Source: Saposhnikovia divaricata (lineage: Eukaryota; Streptophyta; Magnoliopsida; Apiales; Apiaceae). Taken from it: a DNA stretch of 64,000 bases. The stretch lies in NCBI GenBank assembly GCA_036435485.1, contig CM071597.1, forward strand, positions 5,759,881 to 5,823,880. Reading direction: 5' to 3'. Shown here in pieces: positions 33,273 through 47,281 of this stretch; within the stretch, counting starts at the first letter, position 1, and each line of letters starts with the position of its first letter. Under the pieces are notes generated by a model. The model saw only the letters and a list, made by a program, of their open reading frames with translations, searched no databases and was not told the origin of the DNA. A program made the position numbers and the translations under genes.

Positions 33273-33935
33273 AGTTTAGTATGATATTTACTATACCATT
33301 TGCTATACCAAGTCTAATGATCGTCCTAAAAGAGTTTATCCGTGGAGCCCTACTCTTAGAAAGTTGAAAATTCTGTGAATGCTGACAATTATAAGGTTGC
33401 GAAGATCTACGGTGCTAACACAGAGATATAAAGTTGAGATATATATAGTCTGAGCACCAGTTTATGGGAAATAATCACCACTAGTGGTCCTAGTCCTCCT
33501 CATCTAGCAATTTCTCAACATAATTGGACTATTTCTTTCAATACAAAAAATGGAACGTTTCACGAAACCTTAATAAGGTCGGCAGAGAAAGATCTGTCAA
33601 GCTTCTATCTTTATACATCTAGGCCCCATAGTCATACTCTTCTTGTTTTAAATTCTAATGGTTTTCGAGGTCAACTTTGTTGTGGTGTAGTATATTTGAA
33701 CGAACTATACAAGATTGACTTGGAAGAAAGTGAAAGAGAGACTCATCTAGTAGGTGTTAGGAAACAATGGTCATGATTTCCTATTTCAGAAGCACGATAA
33801 TGATAAGTTGGTATGTAATGTTGAGGACTTAAAAGGCGGGTACAACCTTCTGTTGAGACACTTGTTCTACTTATCGATGTAGACTTCAGAGGAACTGCAA
33901 ATAACTCCGATAAGAAGTGTGATACGCAATGCTAA
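33273..33935 (+). pseudogene. Decayed tandem copy of the F-box gene
   Basis: The sequence aligns with the FBA part of the intact upstream gene, in the same order: GDIYYTICYTKSND-like start, PWSPTLRKLKIL, ADNYKVAKI, YSLSTSLWEIITTSGP, FHETLI, and LNELYKIDLEESERETHLVG. It has many frameshifts and stops and lacks the F-box end. It is clearly a product of tandem duplication followed by decay. Confidence 0.85.
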
Positions 33936-34751
33936 GTATGCTACATATTATGTTCAATTTATGGAACTATTTATGATGCCTTTTAATTTTGGAGAGGACT
34001 TCTTTTCTGTTCTGTAGCTGAAGAGCATAGGATGGCGAAAAAGAGTCAGTTCCGTTCCTTGACGATTAATCACATTTAATTTCTTCGCTACATCTGATGT
34101 GGAAAAATTTATTGGGAGTTCATAAATAACTGTTTTATAATAAGAAATGCTACAACCAGATCATATACTCGTGACAAGCTACTAGATAACCAGATCATAT
34201 TATCAAGATATTTAAAGCTGTTCTAAAGATTTATTGTTCAATGATTTTCAAAGGCAATATCTGAATGATATTTAGATCGTATACGTGTGTGTGTGTGTTA
34301 TTTTTTTTCCAAGTGTTGTGTGTGTTCTCGGATACGATGACTGTTGCAATATTTGTTTTAAAATTCATGTAGTAACATTGAGAAATGGAACTACTCCAAC
34401 AGACAAGTGTTCTTATTCCTCATCAAAAAATGTAATTCAATGTGCTGTTCTTGACAACTTATATAACTCTCACATTTTCATAGTGATATCAAAATGTAGG
34501 TGTGGAAGAATACCAAAGTAATGTACATAATTGTATACCTATAAGAATTCCCCTTTGCTTGGCCCTTTTCAGCATTAATGGTCAAAATGCCACCTAGCAC
34601 CAGATAACAGTTATGGTAAATGTGACACACTAATAAATGTTTGTGAAGCCACACATAAAACAGAAGGTTACAGGTATAGTCTCAAAGGAATGCATACCTA
34701 ACACAGTAGCAAGAGCTCTTTATCTGTTGACCGAAATTTTTTTCTCCTTTA
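33936..34751. other. Intergenic and TIC62 3' flank
   Basis: No gene recognised. A short (GT)n run lies at 34282-34298. The right part is probably the 3' UTR of the minus-strand TIC62 gene. Confidence 0.4.
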
Positions 34752-37700
34752 TTATTTCGTTTTTGGAGGTGTTGGGAAAGTTGGAGGCTTTAGATCCTCG
34801 TACCTGTTTGTTCGAAGGGAAAAGAAAGAACTTAGGCAAGATTCATTGAACATCAAATAAAAAAGAGGATGCAAGATAAACGACTTACATTGGGAAAGGT
34901 GAAAGTGGCCTAGATTTTGGTGCACCGCTTGGAGGCTGAGCAGTGCCATTTGTAGATCCTCCAGTCACAAGGGATGTTAACGATTGTGTGATGGTTGGAG
35001 AACTAGGTGATGGTGATGTTGGGGGCTTAAAATCTTCATATCTGATAATATGATGCCTCATATGTAAGAATAAGCTAAGAAATTTGCCAAACTACTTCTA
35101 GAGTTTCTTTTTTTTGGTAGATTATACATTTACAAAAACTTGGAAGATCAAACTATTCGTGTAAACTAGGAAGTCATAAACCAAATTTTGTTTAATGTAA
35201 TTTTTCTTATTGTGGTTGTAAGAGTGTCTCCGTCTGAAGTCAAGAACTTACGCAGCGTAGGGTGAATGACAATAATTTGTTACAGGAAGCGGATCACTTT
35301 CAACAACACTAGCAGTTTCAACCTTTGTTACATCACTGGCCTCTGCAGGTGCTGAAATAGTAGAGGGTATCTCTTTGGGCCCACTAGGTGTTGGGCAAGG
35401 AGAGCATGGTGGCTTTAGATCCTCGTAACTGCAAATATCTGGTCAACTGGTAAAAACAGAAATTCTTTCTTGGAATCTAAAACAATTCGAGATGCACTTA
35501 CGCGGCATAGGGAGACAGGGGCCTTTCTTTTGGCATTTCTATCACTCCTGGACTGTGTTCAGGAATACTAGTAACGCTTTCGGATATTTTGGCACCATCT
35601 GTATCTGCAACAGTAGGTGTTGATGCAATAACATCTTTACCATCACCAGGTGCCTTTGGGGATGGCGATGTAGGTGGTTTAAGATCATCATAACTGCAGT
35701 ATAATACTGTGATGTTAGTCATTCCAAATACAATACATATCAATCTAAACAACTTATATAAGAATAATAAAATATAGCACCGTTAACAACATGATGAACT
35801 GTTTGACTTCATTGGAAGAACTCTAAAACCCTTTCACGTGTAAGTTCTGGGAAACAAAACTACCTTACTAGAAAGAGACTTGTTATTGCTTTTAAAGGTG
35901 TCCTATTTAGTCAGATAAAAACGCACGCTACTGAAACACTGAATTGCCCTTCAGATACATATTCAATGCTTTAACTAATTTGTCACTGCATAGTAAAGAT
36001 TGGATAGATTAAGTCTAACAGAGTAACAGTTACAGTTGAACCTCGATTAAGTAATAATCGATAAAGTAATAACCTCGTTAAAATGATATTTTTTTGGGTC
36101 CTAACATAATGGAGACAGTGTATTTTTACTCTCGATAAAATAAGAAACTTGATAAAGTAATTTTTTTTCTTGGTCCCAAGGATTTTAAGATTGTGGCCAT
36201 ATCGACTGAGAAATTAGTTAATTAAAGTCAGTGCAAGTAACTGTAGCTCACGCGATATATGGAGAGAGTGGCCTGGTTGCAGTTTCTTTTGCTTCGGTTG
36301 ATTTTTCCTCCAAGGAAGTACTTAAAGTTTCAGAAGTAGTGCTTTTAAGAACTGAAGGCTGAGGACCATCTGTAGTGCTTGGTTTCTGTGGACTCCCAAA
36401 AAGAGTTAAATCAAATTTTATAATCAGATGAACAATATTTATAACAACAAATGCAGATATTCTGAAAATACATCTTATACAAGTCAAATATTATGCTGAT
36501 TGCTATGGTAGAAGTATACCTATTTTTCATGCAATTTGCTTGTGGTTGGATAGATTTGCCAACATTTTAATTTTGCTAAAATGCAATGTAATATATAAAA
36601 GTGTACATAATGCAGTCCCAGCAAAAACAAATATAATGTTCCAGAATGTATCTAGAAAATATTAGGTGACATAACAAGAAAGTTGAGAAACTTGCACAGT
36701 TTCATAAGAAAACAAGGAACAGAACTTTCCAAATGAACCTCTACACTTAGTTGGCGACACAGTTACTACTCTGTAATCTACAGGTGTAAACTTTAATTAA
36801 TATTGTGTAGTTAGGAATATATTAACTTCAATAAACAAAGCACAAGAACAATAGTATCATGACAGGTAGAAGTCTGAAAGAAAAGTGATTACATGAAAAA
36901 CAGAATTAAGTGGTTTAATCGGAAGTTTTGCTGTCTGCTTCCAAAAAGCAATATATTCTTATTTCTTGACAAGCATAAATCCTTCAGATACTTCAACGAC
37001 TGTATTTGACATGTAATGTTATGTATTGATATTAGAGCAATTCAAGCCATTTTGATCTCTCAACAATATAAAGACATAATAGCCCATTGGATTGTTTGGT
37101 AGGAAATGTAAATATATACCTTATATACCTTAGGTGGAACGACTTCAATTCTTTGGGGCGATATCTTTTCTAAGAGCTTCTCCATGGGAGTTAATGGGGC
37201 TGTAGTTTCTGCTATTGCTTCCACCACTTTACAATATGAAAGGCTACGGTTTTTAGCAATAAATGCTAAGAGTTCAGCCACCTGATGACCATAGACCAAA
37301 ACATTGTTGTCTGATTAATTATACTTCAAAATTCAAGCCTCTACAGAACTAGTACAAAATATTATAGAGAAGTCCAGTACAGTGGTGCTTGAATAGAGAT
37401 CAAAAAGCAGGCTGAGAAGCAGATTACTTCCTCAGGTAGTCATTTGCTAAACAGATTAAAGATGTACAATATGCTATTAGCATGGTAATTCGGATAAATT
37501 TTGTAAATATAGAAATAAAAAAGAAACACAAGTTAACTGAAGTAGGCAAAAAAGTTCCCAGACTCCCAGTATAAATTACTTTTAGATACATACCATCTGG
37601 TTCACTAAAATTATGAAAAAGAAACGGTAACGAGTAGTATACTCAGAATACTTCTAAAATGGTAATCGTGTCAGTTTTAATAATGTCTATACCGCTAGCC

Positions 37701-40700
37701 TCCCATTAGTTGAAATACAAGAATATAAAGCCTGTGCTAAGTCTACAATTGTTAAATTATGTTTCGAGTTGCAGTGTAATCAAGGGTATTTTATAACATT
37801 TAGCACTACAATAAAAAAAGGGAATACCACAAGAATTAAAGCAATCAACAGCCGATTGCACAAAGACAGGTGGTACTTACAAACCAAAAAGTCTAAAATG
37901 ATATGTATACTACAAATTTTGTTGAAAGTGACAGGTATTAGAGTTTGCAGGATCATAACCTGAAGGTTTGACACTTGACCGCCAAACAAAGTATCTTCAA
38001 GTGAAAGGGTAAGGTTATGAGTTTCCTTGTACGAATCAGTTGGCCGCTCCATGCCTCCAGGTCTTACAATCTGAATAAGCACCGAAAGAAGTGAGTAGCT
38101 AGTGTCCAAATTTACTTAGAGTCAAATTTCTCAATTGTAAAGTCCAGATGGACTTACAGTATAAGGAATCCCACTTGCAAGGAGTGCTTCTTCTGCCTTC
38201 CTCTTCCAGCATAGGACTCCCCAGAACAAACTTCATCACCAGATGTTAAAGGAAGTTAATAATGTTACAACTGAACAATGGACATAATAAAAAACCAAGT
38301 ACTTTTGTCAAGGGCCGAAACTCCTTTTGTTAAAACTTAATGTTACGGATAATGAAGGCAGTCAAAATGAGTGCAAACTATAAGAAGAAAACAAGTAAAA
38401 TGCAGCTGGAGAAAGTGAAATGAAGCTTCTGCAAAATCAAATAGTCAAATGAAGCTGCCTAGCATTTAATTAGCATTGTAATTCTTTTTGGAGTTTGATG
38501 GATGTATAAATTCACTCTTCCTCTTGTTACCAGAAGATTCATCAACGAGATTGCTTAAATATACTCTCTCATGTATCATATTCATTTAGCTTGAATAAGA
38601 TTTCCATTCACTTGTTCTCTTTCTCACAGCTACATCTTCTGAACTCAATTATATCAGTTGTAGCTTTATGTACAAATTAAGACTTCATACCCAAAAGAAT
38701 AATAATATAAACTTACTTTAGAATAGCTGCAGGAAATCCAAACTTATTTGTTCCCAAGGACGTAACTAATATGAAGTGGCCGACATTTGCAGCAGTTGCT
38801 GCACATTTAAAGAAATTCTATTGTAGCAATTTAAGCTTGAAGAATGTAGGTGGCAAAATTTGCAAAAAAAATGGCAGAAACCTCACCTGCCCAGGGTGCT
38901 TCTTCCTTTAAGGAATCTGCAAGCACCCTCAGGGAATAGACGACTAAGCTTCAACTAATACTACAAGAATATAGAGCTCTACTTAAGATATGGGATTCAG
39001 CTGATTAGTGCTAGACTAAATGAAAAAACTACTACACAGACGTGGTTTTATCTAGAACCTACGATATATCTAAAGCAGTAATAACTTAATTAATCTCACT
39101 CAAATTTTAAAGAGTTGCAAAAATATTTCTAAGCAAATACTTGGGACCTACTAGAATTGAGAGTTTTGGAAGCTGTGTTAGAAAAACAGCTTAATGCTCC
39201 ATCAAGGACGGGTTGGCTTGCAGCACGTACAAAGCATAATCTGTGTAACCATGTTTCGTCCATTTCGTTATCATGCCTGTCTATGTGATCCTTAATTTAT
39301 TTGTTTTTTTGTTTCTGTCTTGTAAGTTAAACAACTTTAAGATATTACAATAATTCCAAAATCATGTTAAATCCATGATGATTGATGCTAACCAACCAAG
39401 TAACTAGTAATCACCTAAAAAAAAAATCATATTACCACCCCCAACATTTTCTTACCTGCATCAACAAGATTCTTAGTGGCCAGATAGTCAATTCGATAAG
39501 GTCCTGTAATATCAAATATCTCTTTCTCACTGGCCCCAATGCAACAGATCACAGTTGATGCATTGGCTATTGCAGGCCCAATTTGATCCGGTTTCTCCAA
39601 GTCACACTCTACAAGCTCAAGCTTCTTTGTAGCTGGGCTAGAGACCAAATAAATCATGTTATATTATATTTTTGCAAGAGATCTAAGCTGAATGATGCTC
39701 CAAGAGCCTCTTCTCTTACATTGAGTTTCTTTATCTTGACCATTATCAAGTTCCATCTGTTGAACACTCTTCAAGTGAGCCTTGATGATCAATTATATTT
39801 CAAGAAGAATAAAACCAATAAACACTTACACCTATATTAATTTATACCTTCTGAAGAAATTCTGCTCTTTTAATACTCCGGACACCAGCTCGAACTTTGC
39901 ATCCTAATTTTAAAAGCTCCCTGATGGACATAATGGTAGTCCAATATTTCAAAGACAAACTTAAATTTATGATCTTTCCTCGTTGTATAAGTGACTAGAT
40001 TCTAAAACATTACCTTACAGTCCGTGAGCCAACTTTACCAGTGGCACCAGCAACGAAAACAAGATTTTCATCTTTTGAGTTGATGTCCTGTGGAATTGCT
40101 TCAACTGCAACTGAGGATGATCTGGTCGCAACTTGTGGAATAGCATTTAAGATTATTACACTAATAAATAAGAATAGATGAGAAGTATAATGTAATTTGT
40201 AAACAATGAAAGAAAGTGAGATCCTCACATCAGACCCATCCCGTCGAGATCCCTATTTTTGTATATACTGTTAAGACCAGTTTTTGATCAAAGACCAGTT
40301 TTTGATCAAGAGCACTAATTATGTTTGAATCAAAGTATGTAAAGGGCCTAACATATACATGAAGGGAAAAACACCCAAGTGATGTATGTTAATTAAGAAG
40401 TGTCCTTTGAACCCAACAACTCAGTAACCCTGTGTTTTAAGAATGTAATTTTCACTTCCAAAATTCGAACAGATAACAAGGACTCATTAGCTGAATCAAT
40501 GACTTAAAAGTTAAATCACAACATTAACATCAAACATCATATGACTTGCATTCATATGTTCAAGTAGATGACTATTTGTGATTTATCATTACTCCAGAAT
40601 TGGTATTAACATCAAACATCTTCTCCTCAAATTTTAACAAAAAAAATTTGCATCATCGGTTCTTTTACATTATTTATAATTTTCTTCACATATTTTTATT

Positions 40701-41003
40701 TCAAACATATCGATTCTTTCGAATTAAATGAAACATAGTACTAGTATTCTTAAAATCCCTAACAAATACATTAGTACATACCAACAAGAAAACATGCATA
40801 AATTTACACAGCATTGTAGTAATACCTGAAGCTTGAGCTCTGTAGTTAAACAAACTTAGCTTTCTAGCATCTGGGTATTTCTTGAAATGTGTTAACTTAA
40901 CAAAATGACCATTTAGAAATGGAGTAAGTAACAAGGATCCACTTTTAGGGATGCTGCAGCTGACAGAAGGTGGATGAACAGACCTCAGCTCCATCACTTC
41001 CAA
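34752..41003 (-). CDS. TIC62: TIC62-like chloroplast protein, 15 exons
   Basis: Minus-strand exons: 41003-40826, 40131-40014, 39920-39848, 39768-39720, 39632-39456, 38916-38887, 38798-38717, 38230-38158, 38070-37960, 37281-37129, 36385-36252, 35693-35502, 35428-35252, 35041-34889, 34803-34752. They total 1752 nt, or 583 residues. Residues 1-60 are a Ser/Arg-rich transit peptide. Then comes an SDR-type NAD(P)-binding domain (VFVAGATGKVGSRTVR with GxxGxxG; LVECDLEKPDQIG; VICCIGASEKE; HFILVTSLGTNKFGFPAAIL; YTIVRPGGMERPT). The C-terminal third has four Pro/Ser repeats of the PLSPY..YEDLKPPTSPSP type, the motif that binds ferredoxin-NADP reductase. TIC62 is a redox component of the inner-envelope import machinery and tethers FNR at thylakoids. 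An initiator at 40994 is an alternative. No defects. Confidence 0.94.
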
Positions 41004-41261
41004 TGGTGATCAAGAAAATATATGAAATGCAGAGGACAAAATGTGTATAACATATAATTCTTTTATGTTTTGGGGGTTGTTTTTGTGTTTTTATGAGTTG
41101 AAGTAGCTTCTTCACAGCCCTCCATTTGCATGTAGATAGATGGACCCCCTTAATATATGATTCCTACAATGAACTTACTTCTTTTGGTTTGGTTTGTCTG
41201 TCACTGCTAGTGCTAGATTTTTGGATATGGTTTTGTTGGTTCTCGACTTGTAATATAAATA

Positions 41262-41482
41262 TAGGGGGTGTTTGAGGAAACTTTTTTTCAGAATAAGTCA
41301 ACTTATTTTAAGACAAAGTTAGAGATTCCTAACTTTCTAACTTATTTTTCAACTTATTTTTATAACTTATTGAATTTCAAACATACATTAAATATATGTA
41401 TAAAAACAAAATTTCAAAATATAAAATTTTTACCCGAAAATAAGTCGATAAGCTCTTAAAATAAGACGAGCCAAACAGGCCC
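41262..41482. mobile_element. hAT-type MITE
   Basis: The ends GGGGTGTTTGAGGAAAC and, inverted, GGGCCTGTTTGGCTCG are the familiar plant hAT MITE termini. Both arms continue as AATAAGTCRAYTTATTTTAAGA-like sequence. The flanks (ATATAGG / ATAATAGG) look like a decayed target duplication. About 220 bp, upstream of TIC62. Confidence 0.65.
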
Positions 41483-42310
41483 ATAATAGGAAAATCAAAA
41501 TATATATAGAGTTGTGTCGATGCAATTGTACTGTGATAATTTTGATATTATAATTTGAGTAAATTATATAATTGTGCCTGAACTTAATTTTGATTTGCAT
41601 TTTAATGGTTAGAGTTAAAATTTACAATATATTGATCATTGTTTTATTACATTTCAAAAGGGTTGTTAATGGCCACTTTTTTTAGAAAAAATCAAAAAAT
41701 AGTTTAAAAAATTAGGTTTTAGTTACGCTTATAAAATGCAAAATGAATATATGAGCCATATAATATATTACACATTTCAAATTTCGACCATTAATATGTA
41801 AATGTGGATAAAGTTCGATCACCAATTTGCAATTTACTCTTATAATTTTTTAAGAATCAAGCTAAGTTGTTTAATTTACTCATCTTTCCAACTCCAATTC
41901 CTCAATTTAAAAACCAAGCTAAGTTGTTTAATTTACACATCTTTCCAACTCCAATTCAAATGAGAAATTGAAAACAAATCAGATCAGTTTGAAGTTAAAT
42001 CGAATTGGATATGAAAATTTGTTTCAAATTTTAAAAAAGATTGCATTATGAAACCTTAATGTATAAAACATGTTTTTTTAGGTAATGTATAAACATGTTA
42101 GTTATTGGTTGATTTAAAAAAATGACAATCTAATTTACTTACTACATATTTTTATTAGATACGATAAAATTATCGAATCTAACCGTAAAACTAATTTTAT
42201 ATGTTTTATATTTATCATTAAGCAGATGGTATTAGTCTATTAGATGAACATGTGCTTCTTCATTTTTTCCCTTTCAGTTACTAAAAACTCATGTGCTGTC
42301 AAATATTATA
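41483..42310. other. AT-rich intergenic sequence
   Basis: No gene. A ~55-bp direct repeat around CCAAGCTAAGTTGTTTAATT occurs at about 41866-41975 (twice, ~50 bp apart). Confidence 0.4.
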
Positions 42311-42500
42311 AGAGTAGTGATAGAGTTACCAAATTGGATACCAAAATTAGTTATCAAATGACATGATATTAATTACGTGGCATTTTTGGATGTTTTAATT
42401 GGATGATTCTTGACGGGTACATTATAATTATAACCAATCAAAACAATGTTACATCATTTGGTAACAAATTTTGGTGCCCAATTTGATATCTCTACCAATT
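42311..42500. mobile_element. MITE with ~50-bp imperfect inverted repeats
   Basis: The left arm GATAGAGTTACCAAATTGG-ACCAAAATTAGTTATCAAATGA is matched in inverse by the right arm (GGTAGAGATATCAAATTGG-ACCAAAATTTGTTACCAAATGA). The exact ends and target duplication are not clear. No coding capacity. Confidence 0.65.
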
Positions 42501-43063
42501 TTCATATTATAATCCATTTCAAATTACATTCAGATCAACGTTGAATAATATGAACTATTACACGATCCTTTTAAACTTGGATGGGCTGCTAACAAACTTC
42601 AATTTGGGCCACTAAAAGATTGGACCAACATCATTTTCCTCCTTCCATGGAAACTAATTGGGGTCGGTCTATCGATATTTATTTTGTGGGCCGAAAGGTA
42701 CACTTGTAGTGTACACATCCTCTGATTTGAAATGAAAAATAAAAGGGTTATAGTAACAAAAACAATGGCTTTAATTTTAACTATTAAAAATTTAACTGTA
42801 GCGAAGAACTACAATCAGTGGTAACTGGTAAAACTTTAACTAAAGATTTATTATTATGATTTTTGCTCAAGTGAGAACCTCTTATTTTGGTGAGATATGA
42901 GATCTAATCTCTTCCCTTCATTTTAATTTAATCTAATGATCCCACTAGTGGGCATGCACATTAATAACCTACACCCTCACACACACTAACCCCACCCCCT
43001 GATGACGTCTCATGATGTCTAAATATAATTTTTTTTTGAAATTTTTCTTTTTTTAAAAAATTC
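42501..43063. other. Intergenic sequence
   Basis: No gene or paired repeat recognised. Confidence 0.4.
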
Positions 43064-43965
43064 TAACGTCATACTGACGTCATACTGGTGATTTTTTTAC
43101 AAAATCTGGTGATTTTTGTTGAATTCTAGTGATTTTTTACGAAATTTGGTGATTTTTGTTGAATTCTGATCATTTTTTACGAAATCTGGTGATTTTGTTT
43201 ATATCTAACAAAACGCGAAAACCTATTTAAAAACTACCAATTTATTCTTCTCAATATTAATATTATTACAGAATTTATATAAATTCTACCACACATTATA
43301 ATAAGATCACTATAATATGTGGTCTGTATATTATACTACATCCATTAATAATTTATACCACAATAAATTTATTAACCTTAGGGGTTCAATAATTAACCTT
43401 TGGGTTCAACATTTCCATTTTTGGGTTTTAGAAATATTCGAAACGACGAATAAACCGTATACGAACTTAGGGTTTAGGACTGTAAATACAACCCTAAACC
43501 CTAACTTATCCTGATTTTTAAACGCGTTAGCATTTAAAAATCAGGCTGTCGGATTCAATCAATTTTTTAATTAAAATTTTTAAATTTTATCTGTATTCCC
43601 TCGGGGTTTCAACAGTTCCATTTTGGATTTAGAAATATTCAGAACAACGAATAAATCGTATACGAACTTAGGGTTTAGGGTTGTTTACAACTCTAAACCC
43701 TAACTTATCCTGAGCGTTTAAAAATCAATTCGTCGGATTCAATTCTTTAATTAAAATTTTTAAATTTTATATGTATTTCCTCGGGATTTCAACGGTTAAA
43801 CTTTGGGTTCAACGTTTCCATTTTGGGTTTTAGAAATATTCAGAACGACGAATAAACCGTATATTATTAGGAGAAACAAGAAAAAAAACGTTATAAAAAA
43901 TCACCAGAATTCAACAAAAATCACCAGAATTCGTAAAAAATCACCAGTATGACGTCAGCAAAAAA
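43064..43965. mobile_element. TIR element carrying telomere-like internal repeats
   Basis: The left end TGACGTCATACTGGTGATTT and its inverse at 43930-43965 bound the element; both arms continue with repeats of TTGAATTCTGGTGATTTTT. The interior has three ~203-bp units anchored on TTCCATTTTTGGGTTTTAGA (about 43410, 43616, 43816), the first two with AACCCTAAACCCTAA-type telomere-like blocks. Ends and target duplication are not resolved. Superfamily unknown. Confidence 0.6.
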
Positions 43966-43989
43966 AATTTAATTTTTTTTTTTTAAATG

Positions 43990-46900
43990 TTGATGTAATA
44001 TTTGTGTATAAATTCGTTCACAGGGAAGGACTAATATTAATTTAATTTCAAGTTGTTACTTCTTAAAATCTAGAAGTGAGAAGAATAGGGTGTTTGTTTA
44101 TTAACTAACTTAAACTAAAGATCGGATAAAGATTACGATTTAACGATAATAAAAAGCAATCCAGAAACTAGGGTTCTTCAATGGTATTAATGAATGTGTA
44201 TCAATCTGTGATATACAAGTCTCATGCTCTTGCTAACAACATCCCTATACTGATTATATTGTTCTCTCCCAAGATACAATATAATGCCCACAACTACACA
44301 TTAATGTCACTCTCATGATCAAGCAACATATAATTATGAACTGTTTAAGCCCAAGAAATTTTAGTCTCGTAACTCGCATATTAACCTCCCAATCAATAAT
44401 TAAATTACGTCTCTTGTATCATAAACTAGAACTATAAATCCTCTCCCGATTCATTACAATTCCTAAAGATACAATTAAGGGTTCGCGACTTCCTCAATTG
44501 TGTTAAGCACTCAACAACAGATTAACAAGGTAGAGAAATCACAATATAACTACACAAGCATAGTAACCATTGAATACTACCTAATTCCCGGATTAGGGAA
44601 TTAGTTACTCATAATGAATGAAACAATCAAACATATATTAATAGCCAAAACCATGACTACAAGAGTATAGAGTTTAGAAAAATACTACTTTATGAAATCT
44701 CTCAAACTTGGAGTGAATCCCTTCAATCCTTGCTCGAGTTCTCTCTTTGTGTTTTTCTCTATGTTCTTCTCTCTAAAAAATACACGACCTCAATAATCAG
44801 CCCTAAAATTCTATATATCCTAATATAAAAGTGTTTTTAATGGTTTCCTTGGAAATAGAACTACTTTCCTAAAACAAATTGGATTCTACAATAAAAATTG
44901 TATTCTGCTGTCCAAGCCTGTTTTCGGACTGCTCCAGTTGGAATATAAGTGTTGGACAATCTATAACTTGTAGAAAATTCAGTTATCTTCACGTGAGCTG
45001 TAAGATCACTCAATTCTGATATCCAGAACTCAAGTTATGGCTCAAACAAGATTTGTTGCGCAAGCTGTCAATAAAATTTGAATTTCCTTCTGAATAATCC
45101 CAAATTAAGCTAAATTCCTTCCAACTTTAGGAATATTTATTTCCTGCTATTAAACACTAAAATATAATTAATAAACAACCATTATTTACAAAATCCTATA
45201 AATATGATAATAAAATCCTATTAAAGTGTATATAAATATACACTCTATCAAATATCCCGACACTTAACACTTTGCACGTCTTCGTGCAAACTAATACAAT
45301 ATAACTATTAACTACTAACTAGTACTACTTCCATAGGTGATCACGGTTGCATTTGGCATATGCAACAAGCCCTTTAAACCCCTAGGTAGCCCTAGTGGAC
45401 GAGTGAGGTCTCGTGAGGGCCTATAGCGAATGTACCCACAAAATCCATCTAACTCATGTAAAAGATTTAATGCCAATGCATCACCACACATACAAGTCCT
45501 CTTATGCTACATCAACTTAAGAAAAAGTAATTATGCAATGTCTTGGTGTCGAAGGTGCAAGTATTCACATAGTCTACTCAAAGAACATGCATAAGCTCTC
45601 AAAAGTCCATGTCAAATGTAAGAATAAGTTGGTAACCATGCTAAGCCCACAAGAGTACATCTTTGAGTCAAAACTTGGGATCTGATATGCCAAAACAAGT
45701 AATAACTCACCTTTCACTCACAAAATAATATTCACTCAAAAACAAGGGTAAATGTATCACTCCATTCCAACAAAATCATAAGCATGCTTGACATTTGATA
45801 TCAACCTAACTTTAATGCAACATTCCCGTGGCCTGGCCTGGTAAGTACCTAGCCGGGCCTTTTTTTCAATGATGATAATCAAAATGTCTTTATTCGGGTT
45901 GTAACGGGGATAGGGACAAGGTATGTCAAGTAAAGCCAAAGAAGGTGAAATATCAAAAGCTAGTACCCAACAAAATAAATGACTCAACTCCCTATCTATC
46001 ATCCCCACACTTTATTTTTATTTATTCTCTTTAACAAATAACTTGATTAGTTGAATGAAGAAGGATCATAGAAACATAAGTACGCTCTCATATAAATAAT
46101 AATTTTTTTTCAGTTTTTTTTTCTTTTTTTTTTCGAGAGCTAAGGAAGTAATATATAAATAGATACAATGATCCCCACATATTCTTATAAATTTCGACTA
46201 ACAAGCAAACAACCAAAACCCATATTTTCCCAAAATAATGACCATCAATCAAACCCCCCTTGTACACCTTTTTACTCCCTCAAACACTCTACTAGCATTT
46301 GACAATTTGGGTTCAAGTTAAAATAAGGTCAATACAAGAAAAGGTCTAGGCAAGTATTGTGGTATGTCACCGAAAAAATAAGATTAAGCTCAATGGGGTA
46401 ACTAATTGATCATGTATAAATGGTGTGGTAGTATAGGAAATATGAGGTTCCTAAATGTCTTTATCATATTATCATCAAATAATGTCATGTGTTTCAAGAA
46501 AGGTCTCAAACAAGTGCTAGCAAACAACATGTGGACACTCAAGTAAACGAATATAAAATGCAAAAAATATGCATATAGGCTCAAAAGCTCACTTGGTGGC
46601 AAAACATAATCAATTCCAAGCAAAAAGTCTCTCTAATGCGCCTACTTGTACTCAAAGCATGCAAACCAAATCATCTTGCACATATTCATGTCCTTTTAAT
46701 CACTTACAACATTCAATAAGTCTACCAGTTTCAACTTACTAGTGTATGTGTGTGCACAAGAATAAAGCATATCACTTCTCAAACAAAAGCTTCCATAACA
46801 CAAAATTTCTATAGCATGCATGGGTGCAACAAGGAATGTTACAACAAATAATCATTTTACAAGGCTAGAATTATTTTTGTAATTTTTGTAAATTTTTCTA

Positions 46901-47036
46901 TTTTTTTTCCTTTTTATATATAAGTGACTCTATATATACAACTATTGAAAATACATCCCCACATTTTAATGGGTCAATGTCCTCATTGACAAATGTTTAA
47001 CTAAAACAATCCTAAAAATAAATACATAAAAAATAA

Positions 47037-47037
<1 letters not shown>
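43990..47037. other. Long non-coding, repeat-like sequence
   Basis: No ORF of note in 3 kb. Parts such as TTCGTTCACAGGGAAGGACT (44024) and CTATCAAATATCCCGACACTTA (45246) look like the untranslated or LTR sequence of plant gypsy elements, but I could not find paired LTRs, a primer site or coding domains. Confidence 0.4.

Positions 47038-47111
<74 letters not shown>
47038..47111. repeat. (TAA)n microsatellite
   Basis: About 24 perfect AAT/TAA units. The poly-tyrosine frame on the minus strand is a by-product. Confidence 0.97.
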
Positions 47112-47112
<1 letters not shown>

Positions 47113-47281
47113 TACACAATTATACAAAGACAAGTTAAGAAATACTCCCCAAATGCATAGTTTGTGGCTCGAAAAAGAATTAGGAATGTTGCCTCGGGTG
47201 CTTAAACTCCTGGGTGAAGCTTCCCTGTATAGAAAATTTATTGCGAATACTAACACCAAACATTGTACAGCACATGTGGTT

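Noticed and set aside
36000..36200. Possible MITE in a TIC62 intron (CTCGATTAAGTAATAATCGA)
   Set aside because: Short inverted motifs are visible but no paired ends or target duplication could be established.
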